This document shows, one piece after another, positions 1 to 8,032 of a stretch of 64,000 bases of DNA (position 1 is its first letter; each line of letters opens with the position of its first letter). The notes below the pieces were generated by a model. That model made no database searches. It worked only from the letters and a program-made list of their open reading frames with translations, and was not told the origin of the DNA. The translations under genes were made by a program, and so were the position numbers. Source of the stretch: Sphingomonas alpina (GTDB taxonomy: Bacteria > Pseudomonadota > Alphaproteobacteria > Sphingomonadales > Sphingomonadaceae); assembly GCF_014490665.1 (NCBI RefSeq), contig NZ_CP061038.1, positions 4,424,501-4,488,500 on the forward strand, written 5' to 3'.

Positions 1-109
1 ATCCGGGCTGGACGTTCAGCCCATTCCGATCGCGCCACGACAAGCGTGCCAATTTGCCAGCCGTGCCTCAGGTCGCTAGGGCGCGGGTTTCCCCTTTCAG
101 GAGCCCCTC

Positions 110-565
110 ATGGCCGATACCCCCGAAACCCTGACGCTGACCCTCGACAGCGGCACCGTGACGATCAAGCTTCGCCCCGACCTTGCGCCGCAGCATGTCG
201 CACGAATCGCCGAACTCGCCAATGACGGCTTTTACGACGGCGTCGTGTTCCACCGCGTGATTCCGGGGTTCATGGCGCAGGGCGGCGACCCCACCGGCAC
301 CGGCATGCATGGGTCGGACAAGCCGAACCTGCCGGCCGAGTTCTCCAAGGAGCCGCATGTTCGCGGCACCTGCTCGATGGCGCGCGCGCAGAGCCCCAAT
401 TCGGCCAACAGCCAGTTTTTCATCTGCTTCGACGATGCCCGCTTCCTCGACGGCCAGTACACCGTATGGGGCGAAGTGACCGAAGGCATGGAGCATGTCG
501 ACGCGCTGCCCAAGGGTGAGCCACCGCGCGCGCCCGGCAAGATCGTGTCGATGCGCGCCGAATAA
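110..565 (+). CDS. ppiB: Cyclophilin-type peptidylprolyl isomerase
   Basis: Cyclophilin of 151 aa that catalyses proline cis-trans isomerisation during protein folding. The active-site block FHRVIPGFMAQGGDP lies at residues 47-61 (R49, F54, M55 and Q57 match catalytic positions of the family), followed by the SQFFI block near 101-105 and the LDGQYTVWGEV block near 113-123. There is no signal peptide, so a cytoplasmic PpiB-like enzyme is likely. The ATG at 110 has AGGAG at 99-103. The gene converges on a LysR gene, with a long nested palindrome between them. The 109 bases upstream show no gene I can identify; they may be the tail of a neighbour outside the window. Confidence 0.95.
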   Translation: MADTPETLTLTLDSGTVTIKLRPDLAPQHVARIAELANDGFYDGVVFHRVIPGFMAQGGDPTGTGMHGSDKPNLPAEFSKEPHVRGTCSMARAQSPNSANSQFFICFDDARFLDGQYTVWGEVTEGMEHVDALPKGEPPRAPGKIVSMRAE

Positions 566-576
566 TCAACTGTGAA

Positions 577-757
577 GGGGCCGGTCGTCTGACCGGTTGT
601 TTGAAAATGCGCTGAAGGCGCATTTGGCGGTACCGGCCCGCTCCCCCTCCCGGCCACCCACAGCGTATCCTGAATGGGTGGCCGGGAGGGGGAGCGGGCC
701 GGTACCGCCTCTAAAATTCGCTCTTTCGCGAATTTTCAAACAGACCCTGACCGGCCC
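577..757. repeat. Nested palindrome between convergent ppiB and LysR genes
   Basis: A perfect 35-bp inverted repeat (626-660 and 675-709, 14-nt loop) forms the core. Each side carries its own short hairpin: stem 605-612/618-625 and stem 713-721/728-736. Further out, 599-608 pairs with 732-741, and 578-586 pairs with 749-757. The whole 180-bp intergenic space is therefore a nested cruciform-like structure. It lies between two converging genes, so it could act as a two-way terminator, but no T-run follows the stems and it is far longer than a normal terminator. A dispersed palindromic repeat (REP/MITE-like) is the main alternative. No transposase is nearby. Confidence 0.85.
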
Positions 758-765
758 GTTACCCT

Positions 766-1650
766 TTATTTCTCCGCGACCGCCTCGATCAGCCAGTCGT
801 GGAACAGCTTGACCGGACGCAACGCAAGCGCGCGCGGACGGCACACGAACCAATAGCTGTACGGACTCTCGACCTCGATATCGAACAGCCTGACCAGCCG
901 GTCATCATGCGCGTCCTCGAAATGGCTTTCATGCATGAAGGCGATGCCCAGCCCCTGCGCCGCGGCCTCGAGCATCAACGGCCCGGAATCGAAATGGTCG
1001 ATCGCCAGCGGTTCGAGGTCGCCGAGCCCGGCCGCCTGCCGCCAGGCGCTGAACGTATCGGGCATGTCGCGATGGACCAGCGCGGTCAGCGATTTGAGCT
1101 GCGCCGGATCGGTAACCGGATGATCGCCCTCGATCAGCGCCCGCGCGCCGATCACATAGACCGAGTTGCGATCGAGTCGCTTGGCATAAAGCCCGGGGTC
1201 GATATCGCGTGCCAGGGCAATCACCGCATCGAGCCCGTCGCCGAGCCGCAGCACGCCATGCCCGGCAGTGTCGATATCGAGATGCAGTTCGGGATGCCGT
1301 GCGCGCAGGTCGCCGAGTTTCGGAAACAGCCGTTGCGATGCGAACAAGGGCAGGATGCCGAGCCGCAGCCGCAGCACCTCGCTATCGCTCATCATCGCCT
1401 CGACCGCATCCGACAGGCTGTCGATCGCCGGGGCGATCTGCGCGAGCAGCCTTTCGCCATCGGCATTGAGCACCACCGCCTGATGGCGACGGTCGAACAG
1501 GGGCTTGTCGATGAACCGCTCGAGCGCCTGTACGCGCCGGCTCAGTGCCGGTGGCGACAGCGCCAATTCGGCCGAAGCGGCCTTGATCGATCCCAGCCGC
1601 GCGACCTGAACAAAGGCCTCGATCGCGGTCAGGGGTGGCAATCTACGCAT
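766..1650 (-). CDS. LysR family transcriptional regulator (GcvA-like)
   Basis: LysR-type regulator of 294 aa, the usual length. The winged helix-turn-helix is at residues 4-63 (PPLTAIEAFVQVARLGSIKA, then SPPALSRRVQALE), and the C-terminal part is a periplasmic-binding-protein-like effector domain. The PPL-A-FVQVAR start resembles the GcvA/AmpR subgroup. The effector and target genes cannot be read from the sequence. LysR regulators often act on a divergent neighbour; here the divergent side (1651-2003) holds a candidate small RNA and then the CDC48 gene. ATG start at 1650. Confidence 0.9.
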   Translation of the reverse strand: MRRLPPLTAIEAFVQVARLGSIKAASAELALSPPALSRRVQALERFIDKPLFDRRHQAVVLNADGERLLAQIAPAIDSLSDAVEAMMSDSEVLRLRLGILPLFASQRLFPKLGDLRARHPELHLDIDTAGHGVLRLGDGLDAVIALARDIDPGLYAKRLDRNSVYVIGARALIEGDHPVTDPAQLKSLTALVHRDMPDTFSAWRQAAGLGDLEPLAIDHFDSGPLMLEAAAQGLGIAFMHESHFEDAHDDRLVRLFDIEVESPYSYWFVCRPRALALRPVKLFHDWLIEAVAEK

Positions 1651-1779
1651 GAAAATTCTGCTCTATTGTGCGTTGCACCATATACCCCATACTCGAAACC
1701 TAACATCCCTCCTCGTAGTTTGGCCAGCAGTAGTTGCATGAAACGCATCTATCACTTCTCTTTTCGCACTTGCACAATA

Positions 1780-1868
1780 AACTGTGCCGGTGCACAAAGA
1801 CGGTGCCTTTCAGGCATCCTCTCCTAAAACTTTCAAGGCCGATCCTCCGGGGTCGGCCCTTTTTTTGT
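1780..1868 (+). ncRNA. Candidate small RNA with anti-Shine-Dalgarno motif
   Basis: The 353-base gap between the LysR gene and CDC48 carries no convincing reading frame but ends in a strong terminator on the plus strand (1836-1867). Just upstream are a small hairpin (about 1803-1816, GTGCC/GGCAT stem), a single-stranded stretch holding CCTCTCCT (1818-1825), and another TCCTCC in the terminator loop. Two small hairpins with C/U-rich anti-Shine-Dalgarno motifs resemble alphaproteobacterial trans-acting small RNAs. The 5' end is a guess and no clear promoter was found. It might instead be the 3' end of a longer transcript starting after 1651. Confidence 0.4.
1836..1867 (+). terminator. Rho-independent terminator
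   Basis: GC-rich stem GGCCGA (1837-1842) with TCGGCC (1853-1858), a 10-nt loop containing TCCTCC, then a run of T residues from 1860 to 1866. No annotated gene ends upstream on the plus strand, so it implies a non-coding transcript; it lies 137 bases before the CDC48 start. Confidence 0.75.
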
Positions 1869-2003
1869 CTTTTCAACGGCTTGACCAGTCACGCTCCGCG
1901 AAAAGCGCCGGGCCCCCATGCGGCGATCCCGCCTTAACTCTCGCATTGCCGGAACCTGCTCCCTATCTCACGCGCTGAACAGCGTGTTTGCGAGGGGAAT
2001 CTC

Positions 2004-4298
2004 ATGGCCGATAGCGAATCACCGGTCCACAAATTGCAAGTCGCCAATGCCCGGCCCGAAGACAGCGGCCGTGGCCTGGCGCATATCCCCCGCGCCCTGA
2101 TGGCGGCCCTCGGCCTCGCCGAGGGCGATGTGATCGAGATCGTCGGAAAATCCACCACCCCAGCCCGCGCCGTCTCGCCTTACCAGGAGGATGAGGGGCT
2201 CGAGATCATCCGCATCGACGGGCTGCAGCGCGCCAATGCCGGCGCCGGCGCCGGCGATTTCGTCGAAGTGCGCAAGGTCGAATCCAAACCGGCGACCCGC
2301 GTCGTTTTTGCGCCCGCGCAACAGAATCTCCGGCTCGAAGGGTCATCCAACGCGCTGAAGCGAACCTTTTTCGGTCGACCGCTGTGCCAGGGCGATGTCG
2401 TCGCCACCGCTGGCCAGCAGCGCGTCGACAATATGCCTCCGGGCGTCCAGCAATTCCTCCGTGCGCCGGCCTATGCTCTGCAGGAGATCCGCCTGTCGGT
2501 GATCGCGACCAGCCCCAAGGGCGTGGTCCATGTCGACGAAAATACCGAGATCGAACTGCGTCCCGAATATGAGGAGCCCAAGGAAGCACGCCGCGCCGAC
2601 GTCACCTATGACGATATCGGCGGCATGGGCCCGACGATCGACCAGTTGCGCGAAATGGTCGAGCTGCCGCTGCGCTACCCTGAACTGTTCCAGCGGCTCG
2701 GCGTCGATCCGCCCAAGGGCGTGTTGCTGCATGGGCCGCCCGGAACCGGCAAGACGCGCCTGGCGCGCGCGGTCGCCAATGAAAGCGCGGCCGAATTCTT
2801 CCTGATCAACGGTCCCGAGATCATGGGATCGGCTTACGGCGAATCCGAAAGCAAGCTGCGCCAGGTATTCGAGGAAGCGGCCAAGGCATCACCGTCGATC
2901 GTGTTCATCGACGAGATCGATTCGATCGCACCCAAGCGCGGCCAGGTGTCGGGCGAGGCGGAGAAGCGCCTGGTCGCTCAGCTGCTGACGCTGATGGACG
3001 GGCTGGAGGCACGCGCCAATGTCGTGGTGATCGCCGCGACCAACCGGCCCGAGGCAATCGACGAGGCGCTGCGCCGGCCCGGCCGGTTCGACCGCGAAAT
3101 CATTGTCGGCGTGCCGGACGAACGCGGCCGCCGCGAGATCCTCGGCATCCATACGCGTGGCATGCCGCTCGGCGACAAGGTCGATCTCGGCGAACTTGCC
3201 CGGACCACCTATGGCTTTGTCGGTGCCGATCTCGCTGCCCTGGCGCGCGAAGCGGCGATCGAGGCTGTGCGCAAGATCATGCCGCGGCTCAACCTTGCTG
3301 AAGGCACGATTCCGCCTGAAGTGCTCGATACGCTGGCGGTGACGCGCGAGGATTTCCTCGATGCGCTGAAACGCGTCCAGCCGAGCGCGATGCGCGAGGT
3401 GATGGTCGAGGCGCCACGCGTGCGATGGGAGGATGTCGGCGGGCTCGACAAGGCGCAGATGCGGCTGAAGGAAGGCGTGGAACTGCCGCTCAAGGATCCG
3501 GATGCGTTCCGCCGCCTGGGCATCCGACCGGCCAAGGGCTTCCTGCTCTACGGCCCGCCCGGCACCGGCAAGACGCTGCTCGCCAAGGCGGTCGCGCGCG
3601 AGGCGGAGGCGAATTTCATCGCCACCAAATCGTCCGACCTGCTGAGCAAATGGTATGGCGAAAGCGAGCAGCAGATCGCCAAATTGTTCAGCCGCGCCCG
3701 CCAGGTCGCGCCGTGCGTGATCTTCATCGACGAACTCGATTCGCTCGTCCCCGCACGCGGTGGTGGTCTTGGCGAACCGCAAGTCACCGAACGGGTGGTC
3801 AACACCATCCTCGCCGAGATGGATGGGCTTGAGGAGTTGCAGTCGGTCGTCGTGATCGGCGCGACCAACCGGCCGAACCTGATCGATCCGGCGCTGCTTC
3901 GTCCCGGCCGCTTCGACGAACTCATCTATGTCGGCGTGCCCGACAAGGATGGCCGCCGCCGCATCCTGGCGATCCAGACCGGCAAGATGCCGCTGGCCGA
4001 TGATGTCGATCTCGATTCGCTCGCCGAGCGGACCGATCGCTTCACCGGCGCCGATCTTGAGGATCTGGTGCGCCGGGCCGGCCTGGTGGCGTTGCGTCAG
4101 TCGCTCAGCGTCGCGCAGGTGTCGATGGCGCATTTCGAGGAAGCACTGGACGAATCGCGCGCCTCGGTCACGCCGGACATGGAACGCGATTATGAGCAGA
4201 TGGCATCGCGCCTGAAGCAGGATGCGGCGGCGCTGCAGCCGATCGGCTTCATCTCGCCCGGTCAGTTGCGCCCGCGCGGGCCGAAGGGAGCGGATTGA
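2004..4298 (+). CDS. CDC48-family AAA ATPase
   Basis: Protein of 764 aa with the p97/CDC48/VAT layout: an N-terminal double-psi-barrel CDC48-N domain (about residues 10-190) followed by two AAA modules. The Walker A motif GPPGTGKT appears twice, near residues 244-251 and 517-524, each followed by a Walker B (VFIDEIDS and IFIDELDS) and a second region of homology ([18 protein letters not shown] and [18 protein letters not shown]). The family forms hexamers that unfold or extract proteins using ATP. Substrates in bacteria are not well established. ATG at 2004; the stop overlaps the TTG start of rarD, so the two are probably co-transcribed. Confidence 0.93.
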   Translation: MADSESPVHKLQVANARPEDSGRGLAHIPRALMAALGLAEGDVIEIVGKSTTPARAVSPYQEDEGLEIIRIDGLQRANAGAGAGDFVEVRKVESKPATRVVFAPAQQNLRLEGSSNALKRTFFGRPLCQGDVVATAGQQRVDNMPPGVQQFLRAPAYALQEIRLSVIATSPKGVVHVDENTEIELRPEYEEPKEARRADVTYDDIGGMGPTIDQLREMVELPLRYPELFQRLGVDPPKGVLLHGPPGTGKTRLARAVANESAAEFFLINGPEIMGSAYGESESKLRQVFEEAAKASPSIVFIDEIDSIAPKRGQVSGEAEKRLVAQLLTLMDGLEARANVVVIAATNRPEAIDEALRRPGRFDREIIVGVPDERGRREILGIHTRGMPLGDKVDLGELARTTYGFVGADLAALAREAAIEAVRKIMPRLNLAEGTIPPEVLDTLAVTREDFLDALKRVQPSAMREVMVEAPRVRWEDVGGLDKAQMRLKEGVELPLKDPDAFRRLGIRPAKGFLLYGPPGTGKTLLAKAVAREAEANFIATKSSDLLSKWYGESEQQIAKLFSRARQVAPCVIFIDELDSLVPARGGGLGEPQVTERVVNTILAEMDGLEELQSVVVIGATNRPNLIDPALLRPGRFDELIYVGVPDKDGRRRILAIQTGKMPLADDVDLDSLAERTDRFTGADLEDLVRRAGLVALRQSLSVAQVSMAHFEEALDESRASVTPDMERDYEQMASRLKQDAAALQPIGFISPGQLRPRGPKGAD

Positions 4299-5221
4299 CC
4301 GAACCTCCGCATGCCGCCGCCACGGGATCGATGACAGGCAGCAGGAAGATCAACCCCGGGATCGTATTCGGCGTCGCCGCCTATACGATCTGGGGCCTGT
4401 TGCCGAGCTTCATCAAGCTGCTCCATCCGCTGCCGGCGCCGGACATTCTGGCGCACCGTATCCTGTGGTCGCTACTGCTGCTGCTGATCCTGGCGGTGGC
4501 TCTGCGCCATGGGCCGGCGCTGCTCGGAATCGTGCGGACACCCCGCCTGCTGATCGCACTGACGGCATCGGCGTCGCTCATCGGCATCAACTGGCTCGTC
4601 TATATCATCGCGATCAATAGCGGCCATGTCGCCCAGGCCAGCCTGGGCTATTTCATCAACCCGCTGGTCAATGTCGTGCTCGGCGTGGTGATTCTGCGCG
4701 AGCGGCTTGGCCGGATCGAGGCGGTGGCAGTGTTGCTTGCCACGGCCGCTGTAGCCTTTCTGGCAATCTGGCAGGGCAGTATCCCCTATATCCCGCTGAC
4801 CCTGGCGTTCTCGTTCGCTTTCTATGGCCTGATCCGCAAGATGACGCCGGTCGACGCGCTTGACGGGCTGTTGATCGAGACGTTGATTCTTGCGCCGGCC
4901 GCGTTCGCCTGGCTGATGCTGGCAGGTACGACGCTGGGGTCGGCCGGGCCGGGCTGGCCCTTGCTCGCTGCAAGCGGTGTCGTGACCGCGCTCCCCTTGC
5001 TGCTCTTCGCTGCAGCGGCAAAGCGCGTTCGATATTCCGATCTCGGGCTGCTGCAATATCTCGCACCGACGCTGCAACTGGTGCTTGCGGTGTTCGTCTA
5101 TGGAGAGAAATTGCATCCCGCTCAGATCGGCGCCTTCATCACGATCTGGATCGCGCTGGCCATTTATGCCGTCGGGGCCTCGATCAGCGCGCGGCGGTCG
5201 GCCATGGTCGTGCCTGATTAG
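4295..5221 (+). CDS. rarD: EamA-family transporter, RarD type
   Basis: Integral membrane protein of 308 aa with about ten hydrophobic segments in two EamA-like halves. The opening GIVFGVAAYTIWGLLPSFIK and the block GINWLVYIIAINSGHVAQAS are characteristic of RarD (chloramphenicol-sensitive protein family). The transported substrate is not known. The chosen TTG start at 4295 overlaps the CDC48 stop and has AAGGGAG just upstream; an in-frame ATG at 4331 is an alternative and would remove a 12-residue polar leader. Confidence 0.88.
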   Translation: MTEPPHAAATGSMTGSRKINPGIVFGVAAYTIWGLLPSFIKLLHPLPAPDILAHRILWSLLLLLILAVALRHGPALLGIVRTPRLLIALTASASLIGINWLVYIIAINSGHVAQASLGYFINPLVNVVLGVVILRERLGRIEAVAVLLATAAVAFLAIWQGSIPYIPLTLAFSFAFYGLIRKMTPVDALDGLLIETLILAPAAFAWLMLAGTTLGSAGPGWPLLAASGVVTALPLLLFAAAAKRVRYSDLGLLQYLAPTLQLVLAVFVYGEKLHPAQIGAFITIWIALAIYAVGASISARRSAMVVPD

Positions 5222-5366
5222 AATGGATCGGCACCGGATGGTGCACATCGATTCAACTGTGCCGATGGCCGTGACAAGGTGGTGGCGGACGGGACGCCAG
5301 CCGGCGTTCCGCCCCGCTCTTTGACATGACCGGAAAAATATCGCGCCCCCGCGACCGCTGTTTCGA

Positions 5367-5500
5367 CAGGAACAGGGGTCGCTCACCCCTGTTCCTGCGC
5401 AGTTCACCCCTGTTATCGAAAACAGCGAAATATGACTCAAGATACTGAAAATAAAGAAGAAACCACCATTTCGATGCCAACTTAACAGGGGTGGGTTTTT
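5367..5500. repeat. AACAGGGG octamer cluster A with AT-rich core
   Basis: Four copies of AACAGGGG or its complement: 5371-5378 (+), 5386-5393 (-), 5407-5414 (-) and 5484-5491 (+). The first pair forms a perfect 13-bp hairpin (5367-5379 with 5385-5397, 5-nt loop). The second pair forms 11-bp arms (5405-5415 with 5483-5493) around an AT-rich 67-nt core, and is followed by seven T residues (5495-5501). This fills the 350-base space between convergent rarD and MFS genes; the rest of that space shows nothing recognisable. A related cluster lies at 30959-31125. Part of it may terminate rarD transcription. Confidence 0.8.
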
Positions 5501-5571
5501 TTATTGTCGCCGGAACAGCGGAAAGGTCGCGCGACTCGCGTCGCGGCAACGGGCTGACGATCGATCGGGGC

Positions 5572-6894
5572 CTAAGCCGGATCGTCGTCGGACATCGCCG
5601 GGGTCTTGAGGCTGCGCCAGGCATAGAAGATCAGGATCAGCAGCGCAGCACTCGCGGTCAGATAGGGCAGCGAATGCTGCGCTTCGTAGAGGCCGACGCC
5701 GATCGACGGGCCAAGCACGAACGATGCGCCATTGACCGAGGTGACCTTGCCCGCGACCGACCCCTGTGCCTCCGGCCCGACCGCGAGTGACGATCCGGCA
5801 GTGAAGCCGGGCCGGATCAGGCCGAACCCGGCCGAGGCGATCGCATAGGCCAGCGCGATGCCATAGAGCGAGGTGGCAATGCCGGTCAGCGCGGTGCCGA
5901 CGGCCGCGATCACCAGCCCCGCGAGCACCAGCCGTCGCGGAGTCAAATTGAGCAAGGGGATCAGCCCCCATTGCACCAGGAGCGAAGACCCCGCACCCAT
6001 CATCAGCACGATGCCGGTCGGCTGCAGGGCCTCGATCGGCGCAACCTTCAGTCGGTCGATCACCAGGAATCCGATCGCCTGACCGGTCATTGCCTGGGCA
6101 TGGCCCATCACCAGCCCCATCACCATCCAGGCGCGAATGCGCGGATCATTATAACCGACCCGTTCGCTATGGGTGTGGGTGGCAGCGGTAACGCTCGCGC
6201 CGCTCGCCTGCCCGCCGATCGAGGGATAGGCATTTGCCGCGCCATGGGTGCCGGGTTCGGCGATCAGGTCGTTGGGCAGCATGTGACGCACGGCCAGGAA
6301 GATGCAGGCGCCGAACGCTGCACCGAAATAGGCCGGGCCGGCCAGCCCGATATCGAGGCCGCCGATATGGCCAAGCGTGAGATAGGGCGCGATCGCCGGC
6401 CCCAGGATCGTGCCGAGGCCGAACGCCGATCCGAGCAGAGTCAGCGCGCGTGTCCGCTCCTCGCGGGTCGTGCGTCCGGCGACCAATGCCTGGACCGCGG
6501 GTGGGGCGGCCGATCCGAAGCTGCCATAAATCAGCCGCCCGACGATGAAGCTGAGAAACGCCGCCGTTCCACCGATCCAGCCATTGATGCCCGCGGTCAG
6601 CACGATCCCGCACAATAGCAGCGAGATGGTGAATCCGCCGACACCGAGCAGGATCATCGCCCGCCGCCCGTGCCGGTCGGAACGATTTGCCCAGAACGGC
6701 GCCGAGATCACCCAGAGCAGCGCCGAGACCGAGAACGCGGCGGCAACCGCGCTGTCGGGCACTTTCAACGACCGCCCCAGCGCCGGCAGGACCGATTGCA
6801 GCGCGGTATTGCCGGCCGCGATGGTCAGCATGACGAGGAAGAGAAGGATGAAGTCGCGATTGACCGGTGCTGAAGTTTTCGGGGCCGCCTTCAC
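5572..6894 (-). CDS. MFS transporter, TetA-like
   Basis: Twelve-segment major facilitator of 440 aa. The loop between segments 2 and 3 reads WANRSDRHGRRAMILLG, a good MFS motif A, and segment 5 has GTILGPAIAPYL, the antiporter-type motif C seen in drug-proton antiporters. The central loop is long and polar (about residues 205-250). The substrate is unknown; efflux is the likely direction. It starts inside the end of the ABM gene (four-base overlap at 6891-6894), so the two form an operon. Confidence 0.85.
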   Translation of the reverse strand: MKAAPKTSAPVNRDFILLFLVMLTIAAGNTALQSVLPALGRSLKVPDSAVAAAFSVSALLWVISAPFWANRSDRHGRRAMILLGVGGFTISLLLCGIVLTAGINGWIGGTAAFLSFIVGRLIYGSFGSAAPPAVQALVAGRTTREERTRALTLLGSAFGLGTILGPAIAPYLTLGHIGGLDIGLAGPAYFGAAFGACIFLAVRHMLPNDLIAEPGTHGAANAYPSIGGQASGASVTAATHTHSERVGYNDPRIRAWMVMGLVMGHAQAMTGQAIGFLVIDRLKVAPIEALQPTGIVLMMGAGSSLLVQWGLIPLLNLTPRRLVLAGLVIAAVGTALTGIATSLYGIALAYAIASAGFGLIRPGFTAGSSLAVGPEAQGSVAGKVTSVNGASFVLGPSIGVGLYEAQHSLPYLTASAALLILIFYAWRSLKTPAMSDDDPA

Positions 6895-7214
6895 GATCGC
6901 GCCCAGGCATAATTGCGCGCGATGCGGGCGACGATCACTTCATAATTTTCGTACCAGATTTCGCGCCCGGTATTGCGGATCGCGCTGTGTTCCGGGTTGG
7001 CGCGCCATGCCAGCGCGCTCTCCTCGTCCATCCAATAGCTGATCGTGATACCCAGCCCGTCCGGGCCACGTGTGCTATCGATGCCACGATAGCCCGGCTG
7101 GCGAGACGCCAGCTTTCCCATCGCTTCCGCCGCTTCGCCATATCCCGCATCGTCCGCATCGGTGCGGTGCGACAGGAAGATGACTGCGATCTGCCCGGTC
7201 CGGTCGTCGTGCAT
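6891..7214 (-). CDS. ABM-domain protein (antibiotic biosynthesis monooxygenase family)
   Basis: Small protein of 107 aa with the dimeric alpha/beta-barrel ABM fold: IAVIFLSHRT opens the first strand, followed by QPGYRGIDSTRG and the SYWMDEESALAWRANPEHSA block typical of the family. Members include small oxygenases, haem-degrading proteins and many of unknown activity, so a substrate is not claimed. It overlaps the start of the downstream MFS gene by four bases and probably shares its mRNA. ATG at 7214. Confidence 0.8.
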   Translation of the reverse strand: MHDDRTGQIAVIFLSHRTDADDAGYGEAAEAMGKLASRQPGYRGIDSTRGPDGLGITISYWMDEESALAWRANPEHSAIRNTGREIWYENYEVIVARIARNYAWARS

Positions 7215-7346
7215 GTGCCTCGCTTAAGCGAATCGGGGGGTCGTGCAACCCCGGTTGGGCACGACACGCAACCCGATCGCTTGAATGTTCGTTACAAGTT
7301 TGCGACGGGTGATCCCAACACACCGTTTTTCCTTTACGACAGGACC

Positions 7347-7964
7347 ATGATGCCAGCATCCACCGCCGCTCAACGCCGTCGGCGCCTTCGCGCCGCAGGC
7401 GTCCCTTCGCCCATGGGGATGTTCCTGAAAGGCTTTCTCAAGCATCCGGTCATGGTGGGGGCAATCTTCCCCTCCTCGGCCAAGCTGGTGCGCAAGGTCC
7501 TGTCCAAGGTCGATTGGCAGAACACGAAATTGTTCGTCGAATATGGCCCCGGCGTCGGCACGTTCTGCCCGTCGGTGCTCGAAAAGCTCGGTCCCGATGC
7601 AAAATATATCGCGATCGACACCAATCCCGATTTCGTACGCTATCTGCGCCATGAAATCACCGATCCGCGGTTCACCGTGGTGAATGGCTCAGCTGCCGAT
7701 GTGCGCCAGATCATCACCGATCATGGTTTCGAACAGGCCGATTACGTCCTGTCGGGCCTGCCTTTCTCGACTCTGCCGGCCGGTGTCGGCGACGCGATCG
7801 GCGCCGCGACCGCCGATGTGCTTCGCCCGGGCGGCGCTTTTCTGGTCTATCAATATTCGCCCAAATGCTATGATTTCATCGTGCCCTACATCCCGCGGGT
7901 CGAACATACGATGGAGTGGTGGAACCTGCCGCCCGCCCAGCTCTACTGGGCGTGGAAAGACTAA
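7347..7964 (+). CDS. Class I SAM-dependent methyltransferase, phospholipid N-methyltransferase-like
   Basis: Rossmann-fold methyltransferase of 205 aa. The SAM-binding motif I VEYGPGVGTF is near residues 64-73 and the acidic strand-2 end is AIDTNPDF near 94-101. The opening FLKGFLKHPVMVGAIFPSS matches the PmtA/rRNA-adenine-dimethylase-like group often annotated as phospholipid N-methyltransferase. The start is set at the ATG pair 7347/7350 because AGGA lies just upstream; the frame stays open much further upstream but that part is antisense to the ABM gene and looks non-coding. The lipid substrate is inference. Confidence 0.8.
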   Translation: MMPASTAAQRRRRLRAAGVPSPMGMFLKGFLKHPVMVGAIFPSSAKLVRKVLSKVDWQNTKLFVEYGPGVGTFCPSVLEKLGPDAKYIAIDTNPDFVRYLRHEITDPRFTVVNGSAADVRQIITDHGFEQADYVLSGLPFSTLPAGVGDAIGAATADVLRPGGAFLVYQYSPKCYDFIVPYIPRVEHTMEWWNLPPAQLYWAWKD

Positions 7965-8032
7965 CCTGACGGATCGGGCAGCCTGTGGCGGCTTGTGAGC
8001 CGCATGATTAACGCGTAATCTCGGGCAGCTTC

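Noticed and set aside
577..757. Insertion sequence end
   Set aside because: No transposase, no target-site duplication seen, and the palindrome fits wholly between two intact core genes.
7064..7073. Other CACGTG hexamers as parS sites
   Set aside because: This and the remaining CACGTG sites lack the flanking TGTTNCAC/GTGNAACA arms found at 26568 and 29024.
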